In this document: positions 43,362 to 51,688 of the stretch, piece after piece
Position numbering within the stretch: the stretch's first letter is position 1
How the letters are laid out: every line of letters starts with the position of its first letter
From: Neisseria sp.
GTDB taxonomy: Bacteria > Pseudomonadota > Gammaproteobacteria > Burkholderiales > Neisseriaceae
Assembly: GCF_030530745.1 (NCBI RefSeq)
Contig: NZ_JAUMUI010000001.1
Span: forward strand, 44,961-108,960
DNA: 64,000 nucleotides
Direction of reading: 5' to 3'
Made by a program: the position numbers and the translations under genes
Notes under the pieces: generated by a model
Seen by the model: the letters and a program-made list of their open reading frames with translations, nothing else
What the model was told of the DNA's origin: nothing
The model's database searches: none

Positions 43362-43390
43362 TTGTTCTCCCCCCTGTTTCCCGCTACAAT
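43362..43390 (+). promoter_or_regulatory. Candidate promoter of hpnD-hpnE
   Basis: TTGTTC (43362-43367), 17 bases, TACAAT (43385-43390), 34 bases before the GTG start of hpnD. Confidence 0.5.
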
Positions 43391-43424
43391 CCCGCCTTAT
43401 TCGAATAACCAATCAGGAACCGCC

Positions 43425-44276
43425 GTGCAGCCGCTTGAATATTGCCGCCAAAAAGCCGCCGAGAGTAAATCCAGCTTTTTGGCGGGTTTCCGTTTTCTGC
43501 CGCAGCCCAAGCAAAACGCGATGACGGTTTTATACGCCTACTGCCGCGAGCTTGACGATGTGGCGGACGGCTGCTCCGAGCCGCACGTTGCCCAAACCAC
43601 GCTCAACTGGTGGCGGGCCGATTTAAAAAAAGTTTTTTCAGACGGCCAAACGCCCGAACACCCCGTCTGCCGGGCCCTGAAAACCGTGGCGTATGATTTT
43701 TCGCTGCCGCACGGCGAGCTGGAAGAAATCATCAACGGCATGCAGATGGATTTGGAGCAGGCGCGCTACGGGCGCTTTGAGGATTTGCAGCTTTACTGCT
43801 ACCGCGTGGCGGGCGTGGTGGGGCGGCTGATTACACGCATACTCGGCTTTTCCCGCCCAGAAACGCTGGATTATGCCGACAAAATGGGCCTCGCCCTGCA
43901 ACTGACCAACATCATCCGCGATGTGGGCGAAGACGCACGCAACGGCCGCATCTACCTGCCCGCAGAAGAATTGCAGCGCTTCAACGTGCCCGCCCAAACC
44001 GTTCTGCAAGGCACACCCACGCCCGAATTTGCCGAGCTGATGGCGTTTCAAATCGCGCGCGCCCGCCAAACCTACCGCGAAGCCGTGGCGCTGCTGCCTC
44101 GCGAAGAGCGCAAAAACCAGAAGGTCGGCCTGGTGATGGGCAGCATTTACTTTGCTTTACTGAACGAAATCGAGCGCGACGGTGCCCAACACGTATTGCA
44201 ATACAAAATCACTATCCCTTCGCCGCGCAAAAAACGCATTGCCCTGAAAACCTGGCTGTTCGGATTTAACCCATGA
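43425..44276 (+). CDS. hpnD: Presqualene diphosphate synthase HpnD-like
   Basis: Trans-isoprenyl diphosphate synthase of the squalene/phytoene family; HpnD couples two farnesyl diphosphates to presqualene diphosphate. The 283 residues contain the first Asp-rich motif DDVAD (44-48), GLALQLTNIIRDVGEDARNG with the second, and YLPAEELQRF. AGGAACC precedes a GTG at 43425, which I chose; the upstream frame from 43332 overlaps the promoter. hpnE overlaps by 4 bases, so the two are coupled. A phytoene synthase is the main alternative, but the HpnE neighbour argues for squalene. Confidence 0.85.
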   Translation: MQPLEYCRQKAAESKSSFLAGFRFLPQPKQNAMTVLYAYCRELDDVADGCSEPHVAQTTLNWWRADLKKVFSDGQTPEHPVCRALKTVAYDFSLPHGELEEIINGMQMDLEQARYGRFEDLQLYCYRVAGVVGRLITRILGFSRPETLDYADKMGLALQLTNIIRDVGEDARNGRIYLPAEELQRFNVPAQTVLQGTPTPEFAELMAFQIARARQTYREAVALLPREERKNQKVGLVMGSIYFALLNEIERDGAQHVLQYKITIPSPRKKRIALKTWLFGFNP

Positions 44277-45598
44277 AGCCCGCTGCACACTGCCCGAAAA
44301 TCGCCGTAATCGGCGCAGGCTGGGCCGGCCTTTCCGCCGCCGCCCGGCTGGCCGGCCGTGCCGACGTGAGCCTGTTTGAAGCAGGCAAACAGGCAGGCGG
44401 GCGGGCGCGTATGCTCGCGGGCAGCCAAGCCGGGTTCAGCTTCCTCGACAACGGCCAGCACATCATGATCGGCGCTTATCACGGCGTGTTCGCGCTGATG
44501 AAATTGATCGGCATGCGCGAACAAGATGCCTTTTTACGGCTGCCGCTGCAATGGCATCTGGCCGACGGCTTGCAGTTTCAGGCGGCCTCCCTGCCTGCCC
44601 CGCTGCATATCGCCTTCGGCCTGCTCAAAGCCCGCAACCTGCGTTTCGGCGAAAAAATCAGGCTGATCAACGACATGCATGCTTTGCAGCAATACCACGC
44701 CTCGCCACTGCCCGACATCAGCACGGCCGAGTGGCTGCGCGAACGCAACGTTTCGCGCAAACTTACCGGCAACTTCTGGCAGCCTCTGGTGTGGGGCGCG
44801 CTCAACACCCCGCTCGAACACGCCGGCCTGCGTACACTGTGCAATGTGCTGCAAGACGGCGTATGGGCAGGCAAAGCGGGCAGCGACTACCTGCTGCCGA
44901 AGCAGGATTTGGGCGGCATCATCGCCGAACCCGCCTTGAAATTCCTAAATGCGCACGGTGCAAACGTACATTTGGAAACGCGTGCGGCGCGGCTGGCCAA
45001 CCTGCCGGACGGCCGGGTAGCGGTAAACGGCCAAGCCTTCGATGCCGCCGTGCTCGCCGTCGCCCCATATCATGCCGCCGCGCTGATGCCGTCTGAAACA
45101 CCCGATGTCGTGCTGTCGGCTTTCGATGCCATCCGCTACCACGCCATCACCACCGTTTATCTGCGCTACGCCGAAACCGTGCACCTGCCCGCCCCGCTTA
45201 CCGGCCTGGCCGAAGGTACGGCGCAATGGTTTATCCACCGCGGCGCGCTCGGCCTGCCAGCCAACGAAACTGCGGCCGTTATCAGCGTGTCCGACCTTAT
45301 CGGCCGTCTGAAGCCCGAAGAATGGGCAGCGCGCGTGCACGCCGATTTGAAAACGCTCTGCCCCTATCTCGGCGAACCGCTGGCAGCCCGCGTGATTACC
45401 GAACAGCGCGCCACCGCCGCCGCAACCGTTGCCCGCACCCTGCCCGATTTATCGTGGCTGCACCGCCGCCGCGTCTATCCCGCCGGCGACTACCTGCACC
45501 CGCGCTACCCTTCCACCCTCGAAGCCGCCGTGCAGTCTGGCTTGAGCGCGGCAGATGTGTGCTACACCGATTGCTGCGGCGGCAAACACGCTTTTTAA
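44273..45598 (+). CDS. hpnE: Squalene-associated FAD-dependent desaturase HpnE-like
   Basis: Flavoenzyme expected to reduce hydroxysqualene to squalene as the last step of the HpnCDE route. The 441-residue protein has KIAVIGAGWAGLSAAARLA, an FDNGQH-like stretch (FLDNGQHIMIGAYH), and at the C-terminus PAGDYLHPRYPSTLEAAVQS followed by GLSAADV, the amine-oxidase FAD motif. It starts in an ATGA overlap with hpnD. No hpnC (hydroxysqualene synthase) and no squalene-hopene cyclase is seen here. Confidence 0.87.
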   Translation: MKPAAHCPKIAVIGAGWAGLSAAARLAGRADVSLFEAGKQAGGRARMLAGSQAGFSFLDNGQHIMIGAYHGVFALMKLIGMREQDAFLRLPLQWHLADGLQFQAASLPAPLHIAFGLLKARNLRFGEKIRLINDMHALQQYHASPLPDISTAEWLRERNVSRKLTGNFWQPLVWGALNTPLEHAGLRTLCNVLQDGVWAGKAGSDYLLPKQDLGGIIAEPALKFLNAHGANVHLETRAARLANLPDGRVAVNGQAFDAAVLAVAPYHAAALMPSETPDVVLSAFDAIRYHAITTVYLRYAETVHLPAPLTGLAEGTAQWFIHRGALGLPANETAAVISVSDLIGRLKPEEWAARVHADLKTLCPYLGEPLAARVITEQRATAAATVARTLPDLSWLHRRRVYPAGDYLHPRYPSTLEAAVQSGLSAADVCYTDCCGGKHAF

Positions 45599-45803
45599 CT
45601 TAACGCTGTTTTTCAGACGGCCTTAACGGATTTGATAATTGTGCGGGCGTGTTACAGCGGCTACACTTAGAATGAAACAAAAATTGGCTGTACAAACCTT
45701 CGGTTTGACGCCCTAACCCTAACCCCTTTGAAACGCCCAACTGGCCAAACCAACGCAGGCCGTCTGAAAAATACCGCAACACCCGAACAAAAAAGGATTC
45801 CGC

Positions 45804-46523
45804 ATGAACCCCTTGCAAAACAAAATCATTCTGGTAACCGGCGCATCGCAAGGCATAGGCGAGCAAGTGGCCAAAGCCTATGCCGCCGCCGGCGCCACCG
45901 TCGTGCTGGTGGCGCGCCACCAGAAAAAACTCGAAAAAGTATACGACGACATCGTTGCTGCCGGCGGCCCCGAGCCGTTTGCCATCTGCTTCGACCTGCT
46001 CACCGCCGAAGAAGCCGAGTTCGACCGTTTCGCCGCCACCATTGCTGATGCCACCGGCAGCCGTCTCGACGGCATCGTTCATTGCGCCAGCTATTTCTAC
46101 GCCCTCTCGCCGCTCGACTTCCAAACCGTGGCCGAATGGGTAAACCAATACCGCATCAACACCGTCGCCCCGATGGGGCTGACCCGCGCCTTTTTCCCGC
46201 TGTTGAAAGAATCGCCCGACGCTTCGGTGATTTTCGTGGGCGAGAGCCACGGCGAAGACCCGAAAGCCTATTGGGGCGGTTTCGGCGCGTCGAAAGCCGC
46301 GCTGAACTATTTGTGCAAAGTGGCCGCCGACGAATGGTCGCGCTTTCCCAACCTGCGCGCCAACGTGCTGGTGCCCGGCGCCGTCAACTCGCCCCAGCGC
46401 ATGAAAACCCACCCCGGCGAAGCCCGCAGCGAGCGCAAAAACTACGAAGACATCATGCCGCAGTTCGTGTGGTGGAGCAGCCGAGAGAGCAAAAGCCGCA
46501 GCGGCGAAATCGTGTATCTGTAG
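45804..46523 (+). CDS. Short-chain dehydrogenase/reductase, YciK-like
   Basis: A 239-residue Rossmann oxidoreductase. The N-terminus has the cofactor motif ILVTGASQGIGEQVAKAYA. Downstream, LDGIVHCASYF, FVGESHGEDPKAYWGGFGAS with a Tyr-x3-Lys-like site (YWGGFGASKAAL), and the conserved ending point to the YciK subgroup. The substrate is unknown. Like other YciK proteins it is probably cytosolic. serB follows after a DUS hairpin. Confidence 0.88.
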   Translation: MNPLQNKIILVTGASQGIGEQVAKAYAAAGATVVLVARHQKKLEKVYDDIVAAGGPEPFAICFDLLTAEEAEFDRFAATIADATGSRLDGIVHCASYFYALSPLDFQTVAEWVNQYRINTVAPMGLTRAFFPLLKESPDASVIFVGESHGEDPKAYWGGFGASKAALNYLCKVAADEWSRFPNLRANVLVPGAVNSPQRMKTHPGEARSERKNYEDIMPQFVWWSSRESKSRSGEIVYL

Positions 46524-46547
46524 CCGTGCCCGGCTTGCTGCCGCACA

Positions 46548-46581
46548 GGCCGTCTGAACGCCGCCCGCTTTTCAGACGGCC
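46548..46581 (+). terminator. DUS hairpin after the YciK-like gene
   Basis: Facing 11-base arms GGCCGTCTGAA and complement around a 12-base loop, 24 bases past the stop codon. The serB -10 box follows 14 bases later. Confidence 0.6.
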
Positions 46582-46595
46582 GCTGCGATTTCTTT

Positions 46596-46601
46596 TATAA
46601 T
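46596..46601 (+). promoter_or_regulatory. Candidate -10 box of serB
   Basis: A perfect TATAAT 30 bases before the serB ATG. The -35 region overlaps the DUS hairpin and shows no clear match. Confidence 0.4.
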
Positions 46602-46631
46602 CCCGCTTTCCGCCAACCACCTCTCCAAACC

Positions 46632-47471
46632 ATGATGCCGCGCGTACTCGTTCTCCAGCACCCTGCCCTTTCCCAATGCGATTTAAGCGTTTTAAACACT
46701 CTGGGGCTGCCGCCTGCCGCCGTAAACGGCAGCGTTTTGCGTATTCCCGTTTCCGAAACTTTCCGGCTGCCCGAATCCGCCGCCGCAGAGCTGAACCGCC
46801 AACGCATCGACCATGCCGTTCTGCCCGACTTGGCCTTTGCCGGTTTGGGGCTGATTGTGAGCGATATGGATTCCACCCTGATTACCATCGAATGCGTGGA
46901 CGAAATCGCCGCCGGAATTGGCCTCAAAGCACAGGTGGCAGAAATCACCGAGCAGGCTATGCGCGGCGAATTGGATTTCGAGCAGTCGCTGCGCCGCCGC
47001 GTCGCTTTGCTGGAGGGTTTGAACGAACAGGTTTTGCAGCAGGTTTATGAGCAAATACTGCAACTTTCGCCCGGAGCCGAATACCTGCTGGCCGAATGCA
47101 AAAAACACGGCGTGGCGTTTTTGCTGGTGTCGGGCGGCTTCACATTTTTCACCGAACGCCTGCAACAGCGGCTGGGCTTTGAATACCAACACGCCAACGT
47201 ATTGGAAATTTCAGACGGCCTCTTAACCGGCAAACTTACCGGCAGAATCATTGATGCCCAAGCCAAAGCCGAACTGTTGGCCGAATACCGCGAAAAACTG
47301 GGGCTGGCCGCGCACCAGGTGGTTGCGGTGGGCGACGGTGCCAACGATATTCCCATGCTGCTCGAGGCCGGCACGGGCATTGCCTACCACGCCAAACCGA
47401 AAGCACAGCAACACGCCGACGCCTGCATCAATTTCGGCGGCCTCGAAGCCGTTCGCGGCTGGTTCCGCTGA
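46632..47471 (+). CDS. serB: Phosphoserine phosphatase
   Basis: Last step of serine synthesis; HAD-superfamily phosphatase. The 279-residue protein has a weak N-terminal domain, then the nucleophile motif DMDSTLI (Asp78, Asp80) with ECVDEIAAGIGLKAQVAEIT, LLVSGGFTFF and VAVGDGANDIPML. An uptake sequence encodes EISDGLL. The bidirectional terminator at 47592 follows after half a hairpin repeat. Confidence 0.95.
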   Translation: MMPRVLVLQHPALSQCDLSVLNTLGLPPAAVNGSVLRIPVSETFRLPESAAAELNRQRIDHAVLPDLAFAGLGLIVSDMDSTLITIECVDEIAAGIGLKAQVAEITEQAMRGELDFEQSLRRRVALLEGLNEQVLQQVYEQILQLSPGAEYLLAECKKHGVAFLLVSGGFTFFTERLQQRLGFEYQHANVLEISDGLLTGKLTGRIIDAQAKAELLAEYREKLGLAAHQVVAVGDGANDIPMLLEAGTGIAYHAKPKAQQHADACINFGGLEAVRGWFR

Positions 47472-47591
47472 CGGGAGGACGGCGGGTTAAAGCCCGTACT
47501 TTCACCCCGAATCGTCATACCCGGGCTTGACGACGGTTGGTATTTCAGACGGCCTTTAAGATAGTTTTGCAAAGGTCTCGGGCCGTCTGAA

Positions 47592-47637
47592 AGAAAAACC
47601 GCACTTTCATCCGATTCGGAAAAAGTGCGGTTTTTCT
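47592..47637. terminator. Bidirectional intrinsic terminator of serB and the YegP-like gene
   Basis: AGAAAAACCGCACTTT pairs exactly with AAAGTGCGGTTTTTCT around a 14-base loop; runs of T occur on both strands. The genes converge on it. Confidence 0.85.
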
Positions 47638-47669
47638 ATTATTCGGCTTTTTAAAACGCGGCCGGCCCG

Positions 47670-47996
47670 TTAGCCCTCCACCACGCTTGCTTGGGCAGCA
47701 CTGCTTTTCAGGCCGGCAATGGCGGCTTCGCGGCCGGCTTCGTCGGCATACATCATGCTGGTGCCGATAATCTGGCCGTTGGCGGCTTTCAGGTTGAAAT
47801 AAAGTTTGCCCGAAGCGCCGGTTTTCAGCTCGTAGCGGGCATCGTTGCCTGCGTTGTTGCGCACGGATTCGATACCGTTCTGTGCCGAAGCCTTGCTGCC
47901 GTATTGCTCGCTGCGCAAAATGGTTTTATCGCTGCCGTCCACAAAATTAAAATGGAATTCGCCGGAACCGCTTTTTTTCAACTCAAAAATTGCCAT
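47670..47996 (-). CDS. YegP/DUF1508 domain protein (two repeats)
   Basis: A 108-residue protein of two tandem DUF1508 units: KSGSGEFHFNFVDGSDKTILRSEQYGSK in part and KTGASGKLYFNLKAANGQIIG. Each repeat is a small beta-sheet unit of unknown role. GAAGGAG before ATG 47996 fixes the start; the frame extends upstream to 48023 without one. It stands alone between serB and the zinc-linked pair. Confidence 0.9.
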   Translation of the reverse strand: MAIFELKKSGSGEFHFNFVDGSDKTILRSEQYGSKASAQNGIESVRNNAGNDARYELKTGASGKLYFNLKAANGQIIGTSMMYADEAGREAAIAGLKSSAAQASVVEG

Positions 47997-48133
47997 TGCA
48001 GTCTCCTTCTTTATTCGGATCAAAGAGTTTTGGGGTTAGGGTAAATGCTTTTAGGCGCTTACTATAATTAGCGCCCTGCCCGCTTGTCAATACGCTTGCC
48101 GCACCCCATGCTGCGTAGGTTCGGGCCGCTTCT

Positions 48134-48173
48134 TTCAGACGGCCTTTCCCTGTTTTCCGAGAGGCCGTCTGAA
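48134..48173 (-). terminator. DUS inverted pair after the COG0523 gene
   Basis: Arms TTCAGACGGCCT (48134-48145) and AGGCCGTCTGAA (48162-48173) with a 16-base loop, touching the stop codon at 48177. Confidence 0.6.
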
Positions 48174-48176
48174 AAC

Positions 48177-49100
48177 TTATTCGAGCGCTTCGTTCAGTTT
48201 TTTTTCGATTAAATCGGCATCAAACGATTTGGCAATCAGCTCGAAACGGCTGTCGCGCCGCCACGAAACCTGGCTGGCACCCCATTTGCCGTCCACCCAG
48301 TTGAGCCACACCCAGGTGCCCATCACCTGAAACACGCCTTTGGCGCGCACCAAGCCTTCGGTGAATTTGGGCAAGTCGTTGAAGAAATTGGTGAGCCTCT
48401 CGCCGTCGAAATCTTTTCCGGCGGGAAGGGTAAAGCCTTGCGACTGAAAACCCATGGTATTGTCGGGCAGTGCTTTGATGCGGTAGCGCGGTTTTTCGAT
48501 AACGGGAATATCGAGCCAGGCAATGTCCATGCGGGCATTTTCCACTTCCACCACTTTGGCTTTGGGCGGGAACAGCTTGGCGGCATTTTCGCGGAACTGC
48601 TCCAGTTCTTCGGGGGTGCACAAATCGGTTTTGCTCGCCACCAAAACGTCGCACACACCGATTTGGTCTTTATAAAGCGCCTGTTGCGCATAATCGGGAT
48701 TGATGAACTGGCGCGGATCGACCACAGTAAACACGGTGGCGATTTCGAGCTGATCTTGCAGGGGTTTGACTTTCAAATCGTCAATCACGCTGGCGGCGTG
48801 TGCCAGGCCGCTGGCTTCTATCATCAGGCGGGCGGGTTGGGCGTCGCGCAGCATTTTCTGCACGGTGGTGCCCAATTGTGCGCCGGCGGTGCAGCATAAG
48901 CAGCCGCCGGCGATTTCGGCTACGGGAATGCCGTTATCGCTCAATACGGCGCCGTCGATGCCGATTTCGCCGAACTCGTTCACGATAATCACCCATTTTT
49001 CGTTAGGGTCTTTTTGCTCCATCAGACTTTTGAGGGCGGTGGTTTTACCGGTGCCCAGAAAGCCCGAAATCAGGTGCACTTTGGTTTTGTTTACTGGCAT
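48177..49100 (-). CDS. COG0523 (CobW/YjiA-type) GTPase, probable zinc metallochaperone
   Basis: Metal-insertion GTPase of 307 residues. The P-loop GFLGTGKTT is at 13-21, the CxCC metal site GGCLCC at 65-70, NEFGEIGIDG between them, and SKTDL is the guanine-recognition motif. The CobW C-terminal domain follows. It overlaps the 3' end of zur by 10 bases, so it is translated with a zinc regulator. That context makes zinc the likely metal (compare ZigA or ZNG1 types), though cobalamin or nickel roles exist in the family. Confidence 0.88.
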   Translation of the reverse strand: MPVNKTKVHLISGFLGTGKTTALKSLMEQKDPNEKWVIIVNEFGEIGIDGAVLSDNGIPVAEIAGGCLCCTAGAQLGTTVQKMLRDAQPARLMIEASGLAHAASVIDDLKVKPLQDQLEIATVFTVVDPRQFINPDYAQQALYKDQIGVCDVLVASKTDLCTPEELEQFRENAAKLFPPKAKVVEVENARMDIAWLDIPVIEKPRYRIKALPDNTMGFQSQGFTLPAGKDFDGERLTNFFNDLPKFTEGLVRAKGVFQVMGTWVWLNWVDGKWGASQVSWRRDSRFELIAKSFDADLIEKKLNEALE

Positions 49101-49555
49101 TTTTTACAGGTTCCTGTTAAAACAACGTGTTCTTCTTTCAATGCAAAGCCGCTGGCGGCCACACCTGCCCGCAGGGCCGCCCATTCTTGGCTGAGGGTTT
49201 GTTCGTCGACTGCGCCGCACTCGGTACACACTAAAATAAAGGCACTGTGGTGTGCGGCTTCACTGTGCCCGTGGCAGTGGTCGCTGCAATCGTGCTGCGC
49301 GTGGCTGCACAATACATAACCGTTTACCGCCGCCACTTTGTGCAAAACGCCCTGCTCCGCCCAAAAATCCAAGGCGCGGTAGGCGGTGGGCGGGGCAACT
49401 ACGCTTTCGCTCTGCTGCTGCATTTGCGAAAGCACGTTATAGGCTTTAATCACGCCGGTTTGCTGCAAAATAATATCCAGCACCTGTTCGCGCAACGCGG
49501 TTACCTGCACGCCGTCGCGCCGGGCTTGGGCAAGGATTTTCTGTTTCGTGGTCAT
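49091..49555 (-). CDS. zur: Fur family zinc uptake regulator Zur
   Basis: Represses zinc acquisition genes when zinc is bound. The 154-residue protein shows the Fur fold: LREQVLDIILQQTGVIKAYNVLSQMQ, APPTAYRALDFWAEQGVLHK, a His/Cys-rich regulatory region HDCSDHCHGHSEAAHH and structural cysteine pairs CTECG and CKKC near the end. That arrangement matches Zur more than Fur. It heads a two-gene unit with the COG0523 GTPase. A GTTATTATAAC palindrome lies upstream at 49668. Confidence 0.9.
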   Translation of the reverse strand: MTTKQKILAQARRDGVQVTALREQVLDIILQQTGVIKAYNVLSQMQQQSESVVAPPTAYRALDFWAEQGVLHKVAAVNGYVLCSHAQHDCSDHCHGHSEAAHHSAFILVCTECGAVDEQTLSQEWAALRAGVAASGFALKEEHVVLTGTCKKCQ

Positions 49556-49667
49556 AAGCGGCTTTCATACGGCCAGAGGCCTTTGCAATACTGCCGATAA
49601 AATCAAAAACGTGCAAACCGAAGCACATCTGTGTTTGCAAAAAACGGCCTTAATCTTAAGGAAGCGG

Positions 49668-49678
49668 GTTATTATAAC
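49668..49678 (-). promoter_or_regulatory. Candidate Zur operator over the zur -10 box
   Basis: GTTATTATAAC is an 11-base palindrome with A/T-rich half-sites like the known Neisseria Zur box (TGTTAT-N3-ATAACA), but its spacer is one base rather than three. The minus strand contains TATAAT within it, so binding would cover the -10 of the zur transcript, 113 bases before the start codon. Confidence 0.4.
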
Positions 49679-49745
49679 TACCTTGCCCGGAAGCGAAAGG
49701 CCGTCTGAACGTCAACTGCCTCTAAATAGCGGGTAAAACGGGTTT

Positions 49746-49919
49746 TGTAGCGGATAAAAAAATTACTTTGATACAGGAACGGCAATACAATACGGGGCAG
49801 GTTCTGCTCCTTCGCCAACTTACAAAACCGTTCCCTTCAAGCTGATTCAGGCTAAAACCCAACAACGGCGCAGCAGAACAAGTTTGTCCGCCCGTATCGT
49901 TGTTTTGAATTCTGCTATA
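49746..49919. repeat. Degenerate Correia-like element
   Basis: It begins TGTAGCGGATAAAAAAATTAC, has CTTACAAAACCGTTCCCTTC in the middle as in long Correia copies, and ends GAATTCTGCTATAC. The right half is diverged and about 20 bases longer than intact copies. It lies between zur and a second repeat. The 49556-50186 gap holds the zur promoter, this element and the inverted-repeat element at 49957. Confidence 0.55.
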
Positions 49920-49956
49920 CTCCTCCCGCCCTACGCATCAGAAACAGCCGTTTGCC

Positions 49957-50142
49957 TAGGGGCTGTCGACATTTAACCGACGAAGCGGTTTTTTGAGGCA
50001 AAAACCGCGTATGCAAGGCAAGAACGCAGCAGGATCGAACACCTTGCGGGCATTTTAGCTTCGCAAATCCGCTACGCAGCCTAAAGCCGCAGACGGGGAT
50101 TTCAGCCAAAAAAACCGCCGTTGCGTTATGCCGGCAGATCCT
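49957..50142. repeat. Inverted-repeat element, copy 2 (reverse orientation)
   Basis: TAGGGGCTGTCGACATTTAA, the GAAGCGGTTTTTTGAGGCAA stretch and TGCAAGGCAAGAACGCAGCA match the complement of the element at 5585-5749 along its length. The far end reads CCGTTGCGTTATGCCGGCAG, diverged from copy 1. An extra about 20 bases (CTTCGCAAATCCGCTACGCA region) lie in the interior. It stands 45 bases before a TSUP gene. Confidence 0.7.
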
Positions 50143-50186
50143 GCGTCGTATCTCCCCCGCACCATAACAACAAAACCGGAAATACC

Positions 50187-50957
50187 ATGGATTTCTATCT
50201 TATTCCACTTCTAGGCATCGGTTTTCTGGCCGGCCTGATGGATGCTGCCGTTGGCGGCGGCGGCCTGTTGCAGATTCCCGCCCTGTTCAACCTCCTGCCC
50301 AACAGCGTACCGGTTACTTCGGTGATGGGCATCAACAAATTCGCCTCGTTCAGCGGCACAGTTACTGCCTCGGCCCAGTTTGTCCGCAAAATCCGCGTAC
50401 CGTGGAAAATGCTGCTGCCCGCCGCCATTCTGGCTTTCCTGGCTTCCTACAGCGGTGCCAAACTGGTGGCCTATCTGCCCGTACACCACATCAAACCGGC
50501 CATGCTCGCAATTATGGCGGTAATGTTTGTTTACACGTTCTTCAAAAAAGATTTGGGACAGACCGCCCGCACCACGCAGCTCAGCCGGAAAGAAACCGCT
50601 TGTGGGCTGTTTTTCGGTGCGCTTATCGGTTTTTACGACGGCCTGTTCGGCCCCGGCACCGGCAGCCTGCTGGCATTCGTATTTGTACGCTTTTTCGCCT
50701 ACGACTTCCTTACCGCCACCGCCTCGGCCAAAGTAATCAACCTCACCACCAATCTGGCCGCACTCACGTTTTTCGTACCCAACGGCCATATTGTCTGGGC
50801 TTGGGCACTGCCACTGGCCGCAGCCAACCTGTGCGGCGGGCTGGCCGGTACATATCTGGCCATACGCGGCGGCAGCCGCTTTCTGCGCTACGGCTTTATG
50901 GCTCTGCTGTGCGTGTTGATCGGAAAATTCGGTTGGGATTTACTGTATGCGGCATAA
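50187..50957 (+). CDS. TauE/SafE (TSUP) family membrane permease
   Basis: A 256-residue membrane protein with eight predicted segments and the repeated glycine motif: GFLAGLMDAAVGGGGLLQIPAL and GFYDGLFGPGTGSLLAFVFV. This YfcA-like subgroup is of unknown substrate. ATG 50187 has CCGGAAATACC upstream; the frame before it, to 50121, lies in the repeat region. It is not adjacent to sulfur genes. Confidence 0.88.
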   Translation: MDFYLIPLLGIGFLAGLMDAAVGGGGLLQIPALFNLLPNSVPVTSVMGINKFASFSGTVTASAQFVRKIRVPWKMLLPAAILAFLASYSGAKLVAYLPVHHIKPAMLAIMAVMFVYTFFKKDLGQTARTTQLSRKETACGLFFGALIGFYDGLFGPGTGSLLAFVFVRFFAYDFLTATASAKVINLTTNLAALTFFVPNGHIVWAWALPLAAANLCGGLAGTYLAIRGGSRFLRYGFMALLCVLIGKFGWDLLYAA

Positions 50958-50998
50958 CCGCTTTAGCAACGCAAAAAAACCGGAGCCTCGGGAAATTT

Positions 50999-51114
50999 TA
51001 TAGTGGCTAATTATAGTTGCTAAATTCAAAAGAGGATAAGGCGGCAAAGCCGCAGACGGGGGTTTTGCAAAGGTCTCCGCCGTTACGTTGAATGTCGACA
51101 GCCTCTAATCCACT
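50999..51114. repeat. Hybrid of a Correia element and the 165-bp inverted-repeat element
   Basis: The left part TATAGTGGCTAATTATAG through GGCGGCAAAGCCGCAGAC is Correia-like. From GCCGCAGACGGGGGTTTT (51049) the sequence matches copy 1 of the inverted-repeat element instead, ending GTTGAATGTCGACAGCCTC. It then closes with TAATCCACTC, like a Correia end. The junction lies in GCCGCAGAC, present in both families. A GCAAAGGTCTCC insert replaces about ten bases of the second family. Confidence 0.6.
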
Positions 51115-51121
51115 CACCCAT

Positions 51122-51178
51122 AAAAACTGCACCTTTCTAAGTTGGGACGAGACAACTTAATGAAAGGTGCGGTTCAAG
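51122..51178. repeat. 55-bp hairpin repeat (ACTGCACC type), copy 1
   Basis: AACTGCACCTTTCTAAGTTG and CAACTTAATGAAAGGTGCGG form imperfect arms around an 8-base loop. A second copy lies inside a DUS hairpin at 59580-59643, and both share the 20 bases ACTGCACCTTTCTAAGTTGG. It lies 40 bases after the rplI stop codon and may serve as its terminator. Confidence 0.65.
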
Positions 51179-51217
51179 TTTTGTCAGACAGACAGCCTCA
51201 ATATGAAGCCGGGCAGT

Positions 51218-51670
51218 TTATTCGGTGGCAGCCACCACGGCAACATTAATGGTTGCAACGGCATCGGTATGCAGGGCCACTTCCACTTCATATTCGCCCA
51301 CCGCTTTCAGCGGACCGTTAGGCAGGCGTACGTTAGACTTAGAGGTTTCGATCCCTGAGGCAGCAATTGCGGCAGCAATATCGGCATTGGTAACAGAACC
51401 GAACAGGCGGCCGTCGACACCGGCCTTTTGGGCAACGGTAACGGTTTGGCCGTCAAGTTTTTCCTTACGGGCTCTGGCATCGGCCAAAATTTCGGCTTGT
51501 TTGGCTTCCAACTCGGCGCGACGCGCTTCGAATTCCTTCATATTGGCTTCGGTAGCGCGTTTGGCTTTGCCAGAAGGAATCAGGAAGTTGCGGGCATAAC
51601 CGTTTTTCACGGTTACAACGTCGCCCAAATTGCCCAAGCCACCGATTTTTTCTAACAGAATAATTTGCAT
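51218..51670 (-). CDS. rplI: 50S ribosomal protein L9
   Basis: Large-subunit protein of 150 residues, starting [22 protein letters not shown], with the characteristic [20 protein letters not shown] and a long central helix rich in Ala/Glu/Arg before the C-terminal domain ([15 protein letters not shown]). It is last in rpsF-priB-rpsR-rplI. Confidence 0.98.
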   Translation of the reverse strand: MQIILLEKIGGLGNLGDVVTVKNGYARNFLIPSGKAKRATEANMKEFEARRAELEAKQAEILADARARKEKLDGQTVTVAQKAGVDGRLFGSVTNADIAAAIAASGIETSKSNVRLPNGPLKAVGEYEVEVALHTDAVATINVAVVAATE

Positions 51671-51688
51671 GGTGTGAATCTCCGTAAA

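Noticed and set aside
45600-46412. A 270-residue minus-strand ORF opposite the YciK-like gene.
   Set aside because: It is antisense to a clear SDR and its C-terminus is encoded by DUS and non-coding bases.
49740-51180. An insertion sequence with a transposase in the second repeat nest.
   Set aside because: Only repeat ends and short non-coding elements are present; no DDE-type protein frame exists there.
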